Positions 22,841 through 30,278 of a DNA stretch of 31,947 bases are shown piece after piece. The DNA comes from JANWHZ01 sp041487535. GTDB taxonomy: Bacteria; Patescibacteriota; Saccharimonadia; Saccharimonadales; UBA4665. The position numbers and the translations under genes were made by a program. The stretch is taken from positions 1 to 31,947 of the forward strand of contig JBGPNM010000008.1 in NCBI GenBank assembly GCA_041487535.1, read 5' to 3'. The notes beneath the pieces were generated by a model that did no database searches, was not told where the DNA came from, and saw only the letters and a program-made list of their open reading frames with translations. Position 1 is the first letter of the stretch, and each line of letters begins with the position of its first letter.

Positions 22841-23807
22841 CCATCATACTACTGTTTAGCGGCTTGCGGGACAGTAACCGGCTAGACTCATATACGGGAG
22901 TTATTGTGTATTTCCTGAAGAACTCTAGAGCTCTGAACTCACTTTTATGGGTACGCAACCCTGGGACACCTAAATCCATCTCTAAGTTAAGATACGTTAC
23001 ACCGCTCTCAACCGCTAGACGCGCCATTGCATAGGTTAGAAAGTCAAAAATGCGCGGAATAGCATACCGTACCTTTATATGGTTGAGGATGATGTAATTT
23101 CCGTCCTGAGTTAGTTGGTAAAGAACAAAACCCTCCAGCTTGCCGTTGACATACAGGCAAAGGTCCCGGATGTCTAACGCTTTTGCTTGCCCGATACTGA
23201 TCCGCAATGCTTGCCGCTCGGAACGCAACTGATCATTCGCCGAGCCAAATTCACTCCACCAATCTTCAGCGGAATTCATGAGGTGCTGCTGATTAGCAGA
23301 ATCAGAAAGATCAAGGCATACAAGGACCACATTATTCTCACCTGCTTCAGATAAAAACTTCTTGATTTTTCTGCGAAAATCATGATTAGCAGCTTCGAGC
23401 GGAAATAGACTTTTTACAGGAACGATATACTCGTTATAATTTCTCTCTTCTACCAAATTAAACTGTGCTTGAGTTTGGAGGGTTCTAACCGTAAAATCTG
23501 GCACATGCACCAGGCGGGGTATCTGCCCCATCTGACATTGCCAAGCAAAGATTGCCTCAACCGACTCGGCAGTTCGTTGCGTTCCTATGAGACCTAAGCC
23601 AGAGTTCTGCTCGTCGGTAGGCAAATGATACGATATGACCAAGTTGCCATTAAGCTCCGCAATGCACATGTCTTGTGCGAAGTTCCACCATATCATTAAG
23701 GTTGCGAATAATATATCAGAAACAGGTGGATATTGGGCAACCCTCAGGTTATACGCTTCTCGGTGTGCCACGCTCAACTGGGTGAATTCCGGGAAGGCCG
23801 CGAACAT
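22752..23807 (-). CDS. DUF2156-like GNAT-fold protein (phospholipid aminoacyltransferase-domain relative), paralogue 1
   Basis: About 351 aa, soluble. It resembles the C-terminal domain of phosphatidylglycerol lysyltransferase (DUF2156), a double-GNAT fold: AELNGNLVISYHLP, LGLIGTQRTAE near the start, then DLCLYVNGKLEGFVLYQL and ILNHIKVRYAIPRIFDFLTY, VTYLNLEMDLGVPGLRTHK and the end ALEFFRKYTITPVYE. That domain transfers aminoacyl groups from tRNA to lipid. The membrane flippase part of MprF is absent. The second paralogue is at 26300-27253. I start at the ATG 23807, which overlaps the previous stop (TGATG), with AGGGGAG 10 nt upstream; GTG 23810 is possible. Confidence 0.75.
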   Translation of the reverse strand: MFAAFPEFTQLSVAHREAYNLRVAQYPPVSDILFATLMIWWNFAQDMCIAELNGNLVISYHLPTDEQNSGLGLIGTQRTAESVEAIFAWQCQMGQIPRLVHVPDFTVRTLQTQAQFNLVEERNYNEYIVPVKSLFPLEAANHDFRRKIKKFLSEAGENNVVLVCLDLSDSANQQHLMNSAEDWWSEFGSANDQLRSERQALRISIGQAKALDIRDLCLYVNGKLEGFVLYQLTQDGNYIILNHIKVRYAIPRIFDFLTYAMARLAVESGVTYLNLEMDLGVPGLRTHKSEFRALEFFRKYTITPVYESSRLLSRKPLNSSMMGGRNAYANTYIPAGNYGRISHRDFRGHEE

Positions 23808-25639
23808 CACTCTATGTCTCCCCTGCTGGTCGCTGCGTTAACTCTCAGTCCATAATACCGATACGAATCAGTCTCACTAATATCTCCTTCTATCTTCATT
23901 GTACCGCTTGCCGCTATGCCTAGTTTAACTATATTTGGTATGTACTCTTTTGAGAAATTAGTGCACTGAAAAACTATGTGCGCTTCGCTGAGAACAGGCG
24001 CTACCAGCCGGCCCAACAACCTCATCAGCCCCAAGGCGGTACGCCCCTCGTACTTTCTGTCGGCAGCTATGCCGGGAAAGTAAAACGTAAATTCTCCAGG
24101 GTAAGCGCGTTCGTAGTGATCAGGATTCAGCCATTCGCAATTTCTAACATCAGCAATATAAGTAAAGGCAACTATTTCCTCTCCGACCATTTGCGCTACA
24201 GTAAGTGTTGTTGGTTTTCTTAATATGTCCTCCAGCTCGTCAGATTTTTGTATGCCTCGTACTGGATATTCTGACGTTAGGTCGGTAAAGCGCTTTTCAT
24301 AAATTTCCGCTAAGCGCTGTAGATTTGTTCGGGAGTTATCGGCGCTGAGCGGTCTGTCCATGTCTTCCGGATCAATCACCACCGTTTTTCGAGGCCCCGA
24401 TAGATCAATCTCACCAGTTTGCACTTGCCTGTGGTATTCTTCTCGTACTGCGGCGATAGCGCCGGATGCAGAGCTAGCAGTTTCAAGAGGGTTCCCTATG
24501 GCAGACACTAGGCATTGATAATGGGCTATCTCAGCTGGGGTATCGTTACGAGGGTCGATGAAGGAATCCACATCACATAGAACATCAGGGTGCTTTGTAC
24601 AGATTAGATTTTGAACATACTCCAAGGTACTCTCCGCACCGACCCGCTGGTCGAGCACTATCCGCGCCCCTCCCTGAGCGACCTGCATAATAGACTTTAT
24701 TAGCGCCTCTCCTGCGCGCGGCGAGGCATCCAAGATATGACGTGGAGGAAGCGACAAATAATATGTCGGGATTTCGCTGCCGTAACGCTTCTCAAAGTAC
24801 TCTGCTACATACTCGGTATTGTGTCGTATATCTGCCAAGACAGGCCACTGCCGAACTTTCTTTCCATTCTGCACCGGTATAAATTGCGTGGCATTATCGC
24901 TAATAACTGCCTCGTAATCAGGCGACTGGTACCCCCTGCGCTGTGGTCCGTCATCCTGAAGCAAAGCTGCATAGGATTCGTAGCTCAATGCGTTCCATGC
25001 CGCCAATTTCTCCCCGACCAAATGACGCAACCCAAAGAGCGTCCCTACTCCCAGAACTGCCGCACCTATCACTAACGGGTTGGGGCGTGCAACTCCTTCG
25101 GCCCCCAAGTAGCCGATAGGGCCTGCAAGTGCAGTTGCTCCCAATGATAAAATTGTCCCATAACGCATGTTTTCCCGAACAGTACGTTCTGGATCTTGCT
25201 GTTGTTTCAAGACGAGCGCAGCAGGTGTACCAGCAACAAGCGCCACGCCCATATCTATTGCTGGGTTGGTGCGGATTTTATTAATTCCCATCTTCCCAAG
25301 AAATGCTTGAATCTTAGAAATGGTATGCTGTCCCTTTTCAGAATCGAGTAACTTGGCCCCCGCAACAGCACCTACAGCCTCTACGGCGAACGTAGAAGCG
25401 ACATAGACTGACGCAGAAAGTAGCGGATTATGGCCGACTGCCTGCACTGCACCAGCCAGTGCCATACGCGACACTTCATTTAAAGGACTTAGCTCGTACC
25501 CTACAACGGCACTGAGTGCTAAATCGCCAATCAAATGACCTAATCTCTGCAGTCGAGAAGGATCTTCATTTGCCGCAATTTCTACACCACCCATCTGAAC
25601 AACTTTTTGTTGTTCAGATGGCATTGAGGCTGAACTCAT
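23807..25639 (-). CDS. Membrane protein with C-terminal GNAT-like domain
   Basis: A 610-aa protein. Residues about 30-215 contain five or six moderately hydrophobic, Ala/Gly-rich helices (for example SASVYVASTFAVEAVGAVAG and NPLVIGAAVLGVGTLFGL). A soluble part follows. Its last 170 residues look like a GNAT acyltransferase: LQRLAEIYEKRFTDL, VAQMVGEEIVAFTYIADV, CEWLNPDHYE, FYFPGIAADRKYEGRTALGL and a final IVKLGIAASG. The central part (about 260-430) is unassigned. It lies 3 bp after PvlArgDC and overlaps the next gene, so the three are surely co-expressed. A transferase that uses the decarboxylase product at the membrane is a hypothesis; I know of no characterised protein with this layout. Confidence 0.7.
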   Translation of the reverse strand: MSSASMPSEQQKVVQMGGVEIAANEDPSRLQRLGHLIGDLALSAVVGYELSPLNEVSRMALAGAVQAVGHNPLLSASVYVASTFAVEAVGAVAGAKLLDSEKGQHTISKIQAFLGKMGINKIRTNPAIDMGVALVAGTPAALVLKQQQDPERTVRENMRYGTILSLGATALAGPIGYLGAEGVARPNPLVIGAAVLGVGTLFGLRHLVGEKLAAWNALSYESYAALLQDDGPQRRGYQSPDYEAVISDNATQFIPVQNGKKVRQWPVLADIRHNTEYVAEYFEKRYGSEIPTYYLSLPPRHILDASPRAGEALIKSIMQVAQGGARIVLDQRVGAESTLEYVQNLICTKHPDVLCDVDSFIDPRNDTPAEIAHYQCLVSAIGNPLETASSASGAIAAVREEYHRQVQTGEIDLSGPRKTVVIDPEDMDRPLSADNSRTNLQRLAEIYEKRFTDLTSEYPVRGIQKSDELEDILRKPTTLTVAQMVGEEIVAFTYIADVRNCEWLNPDHYERAYPGEFTFYFPGIAADRKYEGRTALGLMRLLGRLVAPVLSEAHIVFQCTNFSKEYIPNIVKLGIAASGTMKIEGDISETDSYRYYGLRVNAATSRGDIE

Positions 25640-25642
25640 AGT

Positions 25643-26149
25643 TTACGCTCCGTGCGGTCCTGAGTAATCCTGCCAGCCGGCTGCTTGATACGTAGCCACA
25701 ACGAGCGCACAAACTGGTTGGTCGGTGCACGCACATCCCGCGATCTTCATCTGGATAGTTCCAAGTTCCTGACCACGCGTTTTCATCAAGGTCTCAAGAC
25801 TCTGTGTTATATCCCGGCGAACGGCTTCCTCGCTTGCACCTTCATGTTCGACGAACAGACCTTTGCCGCTTTTCTTATCTTGCACCCAACCGATGCCCGC
25901 CCAAACCTCAACACCTGGGATATCAGCACGCATTTCAGCCATAACAACGTAGAGGCGATCACCCCATTCCCCAGGTAGCACGGCACCGTCAAGGCCGGTA
26001 TCGTGAATAGTTAGCTGGCTTTCAGGAGGAATAATGGAGCTAAGACGGATAAGATTATAATTCGAAACGCCTGCACGATTAAGTGCAGCATCAAATGCCG
26101 CCAACTTCGTCGGTCCTGAACCTAAACCTGAGGTAATATGTATCTTCAT
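25643..26149 (-). CDS. pdaD: Pyruvoyl-dependent arginine decarboxylase
   Basis: A 168-aa proenzyme of the PvlArgDC family, which converts arginine to agmatine and CO2. IRLSSIIPPE at residues 34-43 holds the self-cleavage site: the chain is expected to break between Ser37 and Ser38, with Ser38 becoming the pyruvoyl group. Other family landmarks are ITSGLGSGPTKLAAFDAAL at the start, VMAEMRADIPG, WAGIGWVQDKKSGKGLFVEH followed by EG, and the C-terminal half. The length is normal for the archaeal-type enzyme. The ATG at 26149 has GAGG just upstream; the leader is about 100 nt and structured. It is the first gene of the operon leading to the histidine kinase. Confidence 0.92.
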   Translation of the reverse strand: MKIHITSGLGSGPTKLAAFDAALNRAGVSNYNLIRLSSIIPPESQLTIHDTGLDGAVLPGEWGDRLYVVMAEMRADIPGVEVWAGIGWVQDKKSGKGLFVEHEGASEEAVRRDITQSLETLMKTRGQELGTIQMKIAGCACTDQPVCALVVATYQAAGWQDYSGPHGA

Positions 26150-26176
26150 AGCCTCAAAATCCTTTTATAAAGCAAG

Positions 26177-26206
26177 ACCAGCACCAGCGAAATCGCCGGT
26201 GCTGGT
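26177..26206 (-). promoter_or_regulatory. Strong hairpin in the PvlArgDC leader
   Basis: ACCAGCACC (26177-26185) pairs perfectly with GGTGCTGGT (26198-26206); after one mismatch GCG pairs with CGC around a 4-nt loop. It sits 28 nt upstream of the PvlArgDC start. On the minus strand CTTGCTTTATAA follows, so it is a weak terminator or attenuator; it could also end the transcript of the upstream DUF2156 gene. Confidence 0.5.
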
Positions 26207-26224
26207 TTGTCTGCTAAGCTGCCT

Positions 26225-26248
26225 ACTTATCTATAATATTTGATAAGT
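26225..26248. promoter_or_regulatory. Operator-like inverted repeat at the PvlArgDC start site
   Basis: ACTTATC (26225-26231) and GATAAGT (26242-26248) flank 10 AT-rich bases. The repeat begins at the predicted transcription start (about 26250), a position where a bound regulator would block initiation. Confidence 0.4.
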
Positions 26249-26256
26249 TACCTAAT

Positions 26257-26285
26257 ATAATACTATCAACTCACATAAAAGTCAA
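26257..26285 (-). promoter_or_regulatory. Promoter of the PvlArgDC operon
   Basis: Minus strand TTGACT (26285-26280), 17-bp spacer, TATTAT (26262-26257). It gives a leader of about 100 nt, in contrast to the many leaderless genes here. Confidence 0.62.
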
Positions 26286-26299
26286 TAGTGTGATATACA

Positions 26300-27253
26300 T
26301 CACCTGCCGACTGGTTCTACGGTGTACTTCCTAAAAAAATTGCTTGGCCCAAGCGCAAGCTTGAACATGCGCAAGAAAGGCAGGCCTAAATCGGAGTCGA
26401 GGTTAACGTATGTAACGCCTTTGTCCGCATACCGCGCGGCAAACGCATAGATCATATAATCGAGTGTCCGGGGTATCTCGTAGTCAACCTTGGCGTGTTT
26501 AAAGATTATGTATCGCTTATCGGCAGGATGGTAGTAGAGGCAGTAGCCCCGCAGCACACCATCGACGTACAAACAAAGGTTCTCTAGGCCCAGCAGGCTG
26601 GCATGCTCGATTGACGTCTCGATAGCTTCATCTTCTACCCGCGCGATCTTGTTAATGCCCGTTCTTGGCCAGTCGTTTTCCAGCAGTAACCGCTGGTTAT
26701 TATAACTGGAAAGATCCAAACTTTTTATGGTTATCCGGTCCTCGCTGATCTGAGAGAGGAACTTCCTTACGCGGTGGCGCCGGTAACTGATGAGGTGGTT
26801 GAGCGGATAGAACTTTGAAATATCATATACATACTCGCCAAATTCGCGTTCTTCTTTAGAGACGAACAGCTCTGGATACTGCACCTGGCTGAGCACAAAT
26901 TCGGGCACCCGGATAACACGCGGCTTTTCATTGCGCTGACTAAAGTAGTCAAAGAGGACACATAACGACTCGTCGATATTATGAGTGCCTAGCAGCGAAA
27001 GTCCTGATTGCTGCTCCGCTCCAGGCAGCCAATAAGATATAACCAGATTGCCGTTGAGCTCCGATACCGCACAACTATTTAAGGGGTTCCACCACGTTAT
27101 TAAATCTGTAAACGAGATGCTGGCAATCGGCGGGTATTGCGCTATAAGCGCTTCGTATGTCTCCTTGTCCGCAAATGTCAGCTTAGAAAACTCCGGAAAG
27201 GTCTTGAACGCGCCCGCAGGCTTGTCATCTAGGGAGTGTTTGATTGTCGCCAT
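26300..27253 (-). CDS. DUF2156-like GNAT-fold protein, paralogue 2
   Basis: A 317-aa protein clearly related to the one at 22752-23807 along its length: F(P)EF(S/T)(K/Q)L near the start, SELNGNLVISYWLPGAEQQS then LLGTHN, ENLCLYVDGVLRGYCLYYH, FKHAKVDYEIPRTLDYMIYA, VTYVNLDSDLGLPFLR and FFRKYTVEPV at the end. It therefore belongs to the same phosphatidylglycerol-lysyltransferase-domain group. It has no membrane part. It precedes PvlArgDC by 150 bp, which contain that operon's own promoter, so it may be regulated separately. TATATT ends 6 nt before the ATG, so a leaderless mRNA is likely. Confidence 0.75.
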   Translation of the reverse strand: MATIKHSLDDKPAGAFKTFPEFSKLTFADKETYEALIAQYPPIASISFTDLITWWNPLNSCAVSELNGNLVISYWLPGAEQQSGLSLLGTHNIDESLCVLFDYFSQRNEKPRVIRVPEFVLSQVQYPELFVSKEEREFGEYVYDISKFYPLNHLISYRRHRVRKFLSQISEDRITIKSLDLSSYNNQRLLLENDWPRTGINKIARVEDEAIETSIEHASLLGLENLCLYVDGVLRGYCLYYHPADKRYIIFKHAKVDYEIPRTLDYMIYAFAARYADKGVTYVNLDSDLGLPFLRMFKLALGPSNFFRKYTVEPVGR

Positions 27254-27259
27254 TGCCGG

Positions 27260-27285
27260 AATATATCATTTCTATCATAATAGAA
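27260..27285 (-). promoter_or_regulatory. -10 box and inverted repeat before DUF2156 paralogue 2
   Basis: TATATT (27265-27260) ends 6 nt before the ATG. TTCTAT-CATA-ATAGAA (27270-27285) is an inverted repeat in the spacer region and may bind a regulator. The -35 is weak. Confidence 0.4.
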
Positions 27286-27348
27286 TCACAATCCGCTTAG
27301 GATAGCAAACTCAAGCCATCTTTAGATAAGCATGAAAGATACGGTAGT

Positions 27349-27927
27349 ATGAGACATATAAAATCAACGGCTACGACATCAGAACATACAAAATGGAAAC
27401 GTCTCGGCGAAAAAACCGTGTATAAGGGCAGGGTACATATTTTAGAGTATGACGTTGAATTGCCCAATGGCCTGCCCGCAAAATACGAAGTTGATCATGG
27501 CACCGCAGGTGCTGTCGCCGTGCTAGTCACAACGCCCAAAGACGAGATCGTACTCAGCTATCAATACCGTTTCCCTTTGGATGAGTGGATCTATGACCTT
27601 CCTGGCGGTGGTGCGAGTCTTGGGGAAACATTAGAAGCGGCCGTGATTCGGGAATGCCGCGAGGAAGTCGGCATCATGCCAGCCAGCTTGCAGAAACTTG
27701 CAACGTTTTACCCCAACCCCGGCCGCAGCGACTGGTCCATGACTGTCTTCTTCTGCGATACATACACTGAGGCTAAGGGAATTGAAGACGATCCATCGGA
27801 AACGGTCGAACGCGTCGTTATGCCGCTTAAAGACTTCAAAAAGCTTGTCGATGATGGCAAGATTATCGACCCTTCGCTGCTTATTGCATGGCACACTGCC
27901 TGCAGCAAAGGTCACATTAAACCCTAG
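27349..27927 (+). CDS. NUDIX hydrolase, ADP-ribose pyrophosphatase-like
   Basis: A 192-aa NUDIX enzyme. The Nudix box GX5EX7REUXEEXGU is complete: GGGASLGETLEAAVIRECRE then EVGI (about 87-109). The beta-strands before it (GTAGAVAVLV, VLSYQYRFPLDEWIYDLPGG) match the ADP-sugar pyrophosphatase subgroup, which breaks ADP-ribose into AMP and ribose 5-phosphate. The substrate is an inference from overall form. It is divergent from DUF2156 paralogue 2 and convergent with the next NUDIX gene. No strong ribosome site is seen. Confidence 0.88.
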   Translation: MRHIKSTATTSEHTKWKRLGEKTVYKGRVHILEYDVELPNGLPAKYEVDHGTAGAVAVLVTTPKDEIVLSYQYRFPLDEWIYDLPGGGASLGETLEAAVIRECREEVGIMPASLQKLATFYPNPGRSDWSMTVFFCDTYTEAKGIEDDPSETVERVVMPLKDFKKLVDDGKIIDPSLLIAWHTACSKGHIKP

Positions 27928-27978
27928 TTTAAAATCACTTTAGATAACATGGAGGGTTGCGTGATTTTGTCGTTGTGG

Positions 27979-28434
27979 CTAAGCTTGGCGCCACGCAGTA
28001 ACACTACGGCCGACAATATCCGCACGGATCATCAGCTCGCGAAGCAAATCTTTATCCCCAAAATAGATATTAAGCAGCTCATTGGCTGTAACGAATTTTG
28101 CAGCCTCGGTCTCGTACATGGGCGTGAATACGCCTACCGTACAAGTCCCTCTGTATACGGCGATGCCCGTTGACGGATCTTGCGTACTTTTGAGAACAGC
28201 CACAAGCAACGCATCTGGAAGCAGCACGCAGCCGGTCTCTTCGGCAAGTTCCCTCTCAAAAGCCCGAATCGGCGTCTCGCCAGGTTCAACATGTCCGCCC
28301 GGAATATCCCACCCGCGCTTGTTTTTGACAACTGCATACATGTCCGGCTGACCGTGCGGAGATATAAAACCCACACTCGCTGTAATGATGAGCTGATGGT
28401 TTGTGTCCGGTAAAATTATCGTGAACTGGCCCAT
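27979..28434 (-). CDS. NUDIX hydrolase, small type
   Basis: A 151-aa NUDIX protein with a complete box: GGHVEPGETPIRAFERELAE then ETGC (about residues 46-69), preceded by KRGWDIPGG. The short length and simple form fit a nucleotide-pool or dinucleotide-cleaning enzyme; the substrate cannot be told. AGAGG lies 8-9 nt before the ATG, so this one uses an ordinary ribosome site. It shares direction with the third NUDIX gene upstream but lies 84 bp from it, and may be in the same transcript. Confidence 0.88.
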   Translation of the reverse strand: MGQFTIILPDTNHQLIITASVGFISPHGQPDMYAVVKNKRGWDIPGGHVEPGETPIRAFERELAEETGCVLLPDALLVAVLKSTQDPSTGIAVYRGTCTVGVFTPMYETEAAKFVTANELLNIYFGDKDLLRELMIRADIVGRSVTAWRQA

Positions 28435-28518
28435 CGTATGGTACCTCTTTCTTAACTGAAGCCGTCTTAATTTGTGGTTTTAGGCTGTGCAGTCATCGGC
28501 GCTGCGTGAATTATCTTT

Positions 28519-29064
28519 TCATTTCCGGTGAAACCAGATGTTAAGCGCCGCTAACAGATTAATATTGTCAAAATCTCCTCCGGTTATCATGGCAACTAGC
28601 CGCTGCTTCGGCATCCAGTATATTTCAATAAACTCTTCAGCGTCCTGGGCAAGCTTTTGCTCGAAGAGATCGGTACACAAGACGATGTACTGCTTTTTGT
28701 CCGACAATCTATTGTTGACGTAATAATATCCGAGTAGCTCGGTGCGTTTTGCACTGTAGCCCGCTTCTTCGGCCAACTCCCGCAGCGCAGCTACTTCAGG
28801 CGTCTCGCCTGGTTTCATGCCACCTCCCGGCAGCTGCCACATAACTTTGTCGGGCGGGTAGCTGTACTCCCGCTCAATCAGCACGTCGCCCTTCTTATTC
28901 ACAGCGATCATGGCAACCGAATGTGTAGTTGTAGGCGCATGCCGGACATAAGTGGTTTGATTGCCATCCGGCAGCTCTACCTTGTCCTCGGTCACCTTCA
29001 ATCGTTCATGATCAAGGATTACGTCTGTGGAGAGCCTCCTCCAGCGCTTCGCTTTCTTATCCAT
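28519..29064 (-). CDS. NUDIX hydrolase, ADP-ribose pyrophosphatase-like
   Basis: A 181-aa NUDIX protein with the box GGGMKPGETPEVAALRELAE then EAGY and the flanking EREYSYPPDKVMWQLPGGG typical of ADP-sugar pyrophosphatases. It is similar in form to the one at 27349. The acidic stretch FEQKLAQDAEEFIEIYWMP after the box fits the second conserved region of the subgroup. No clear Shine-Dalgarno sequence; the ATG at 29064 is the natural start (MDKKAKRWRRL). Confidence 0.87.
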   Translation of the reverse strand: MDKKAKRWRRLSTDVILDHERLKVTEDKVELPDGNQTTYVRHAPTTTHSVAMIAVNKKGDVLIEREYSYPPDKVMWQLPGGGMKPGETPEVAALRELAEEAGYSAKRTELLGYYYVNNRLSDKKQYIVLCTDLFEQKLAQDAEEFIEIYWMPKQRLVAMITGGDFDNINLLAALNIWFHRK

Positions 29065-29155
29065 TCCGGGTCTCTGCCTTTACGTCACCTGTTGTACGTC
29101 ATTATCAGGCGCTTGGCATGCATATGTCAACATGGCTACGATTCGCTACTTGCTT

Positions 29156-29184
29156 TTGCGCATAACTCCTACTTACTGTATAGT
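29156..29184 (+). promoter_or_regulatory. Promoter before the first receiver gene
   Basis: TTGCGC (29156-29161), 17-bp spacer, TATAGT (29179-29184, preceded by TG). The leader is about 75 nt and ends with AGGGGA before the ATG. Confidence 0.45.
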
Positions 29185-29265
29185 AATTTTAATACTTGCC
29201 CGTAACGAACCACTCCATGTCCGACCAACGACCCAACCGTACTATCAGAACTGCCCAGGGGATTT

Positions 29266-29661
29266 ATGGCGACCTATAAAATCGCCATCGTAGAGGATGA
29301 CCACGCCGTCCAGCTCATGTACAAGCTCAAACTTGAGCATGCCGGCTTCCGGGTTGCCGTGGCGTCAAACGGCCAGGCAGGGCTGGAGTTGGCCGAACAG
29401 TTCGTGCCGGACCTGATCCTGCTGGACCTGCAAATGCCCGTCATGGGCGGGGCGGAGATGCTCGCCCGTTTGCGCGCGGCTGATTGGGGCAGCGACATGC
29501 GGGTGATCATTCTAGCTAACACTAGCAAGCAGGAAGCACCGCAAGCACTTCGCTTTTTGCACGTCGACCGTTACATCGAGAAAGCCCATTATACCCCGTC
29601 GCAGGTCGTGACTATGGTCAACGAAGTGCTGGCGTTACCTAACAGCGAGCGTCATCCTTAG
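29266..29661 (+). CDS. Stand-alone receiver-domain response regulator
   Basis: A 131-aa CheY-like protein with no output domain. IAIVEDDHA gives the acidic pocket, LILLDLQMPVMGG contains the phospho-accepting Asp, VIILANTSK the switch Thr/Ser region, and YIEKAHYTP the conserved Lys. It would be phosphorylated by a histidine kinase and act by protein contact. AGGGGA lies just before the ATG. It is followed after 30 bp by a second receiver gene. The kinase at 20.7-22.8 kb is a candidate partner but is not linked. Confidence 0.9.
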   Translation: MATYKIAIVEDDHAVQLMYKLKLEHAGFRVAVASNGQAGLELAEQFVPDLILLDLQMPVMGGAEMLARLRAADWGSDMRVIILANTSKQEAPQALRFLHVDRYIEKAHYTPSQVVTMVNEVLALPNSERHP

Positions 29662-29666
29662 GGATA

Positions 29667-29675
29667 TGGTATACT
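29667..29675 (+). promoter_or_regulatory. Extended -10 promoter before the second receiver gene
   Basis: TGGTATACT (TGnTATACT) lies in the 30-bp gap between the receiver genes; AGGAG (29684-29688) follows, 3 nt before the ATG. The second gene can therefore be transcribed alone. Confidence 0.5.
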
Positions 29676-29691
29676 AGACATAGAGGAGAAT

Positions 29692-30066
29692 ATGGCCGCA
29701 AAAGTTGCAATTATCGAAGATGACCAAGCCATATCACAGATGTACCGCTTCAAGTTCGAGGCGGAAGGGTACGAGGTAGAGACTGCCGAAAACGGGAAGC
29801 TCGGGTTGCAACTTGTCGAGGCGATGAAACCGGATATCATTTTGCTTGACCTGATGATGCCGGAAATGAACGGTGAGGACATGCTGGAGAAAATGCGCGC
29901 CACCCGGTGGGGCAAGCACATCAAAGTAGTGGTGCTGACCAACAAGGGCGAGCAAGAAATCCCCAAGAAAGTGCGCGAGCTCGGTGTGAGCGCGGTTATT
30001 TTGAAAGCAGACATGACGCCGCGCCAGGTAGCGGAACTTGTAGAGAGCCAGCTCGCCGAGCTGTAA
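29692..30066 (+). CDS. Stand-alone receiver-domain response regulator
   Basis: A 124-aa CheY-like protein. VAIIEDDQA, DIILLDLMMPEMNGED with the phospho-accepting Asp, VVVLTNKGE with the switch Thr, and VILKADMTP with the conserved Lys are all present. It is similar to the receiver before it, so the two are tandem paralogues; a kinase serving both would allow a split output. It has no DNA-binding domain. Its start is supported by an AGGAG site. Confidence 0.92.
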   Translation: MAAKVAIIEDDQAISQMYRFKFEAEGYEVETAENGKLGLQLVEAMKPDIILLDLMMPEMNGEDMLEKMRATRWGKHIKVVVLTNKGEQEIPKKVRELGVSAVILKADMTPRQVAELVESQLAEL

Positions 30067-30168
30067 ACGAAGCAGCACGAGCGACATCGGATATTGCCGT
30101 AAGGCACGTATCCTGCACGCTGCTTTTCATGGACTTTGGTCGCATAAGGAAACCGATACTTGCTCCAA

Positions 30169-30186
30169 AAACCCACATGTGGGTTT
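30169..30186. terminator. Palindromic hairpin after the receiver genes
   Basis: AAACCCA (30169-30175) pairs with TGGGTTT (30180-30186) around CATG; it is flanked by A-rich and T-containing sequence on both sides, so it could terminate in both directions. Confidence 0.5.
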
Positions 30187-30262
30187 ATCTGATGATCAAG
30201 CAGCAAATACCGTCTGAAGCCGGCACGGTTGCGGTCGGTCCGTAGGTTTTATACCTGAATCG

Positions 30263-30271
30263 TGTCATAAT
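30263..30271 (+). promoter_or_regulatory. Extended -10 promoter of murD, leaderless
   Basis: TGTCATAAT (TG, one base, CATAAT at 30266-30271). Exactly 7 nt follow before the ATG at 30279. Confidence 0.55.
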
Positions 30272-30278
30272 TAGGCGC

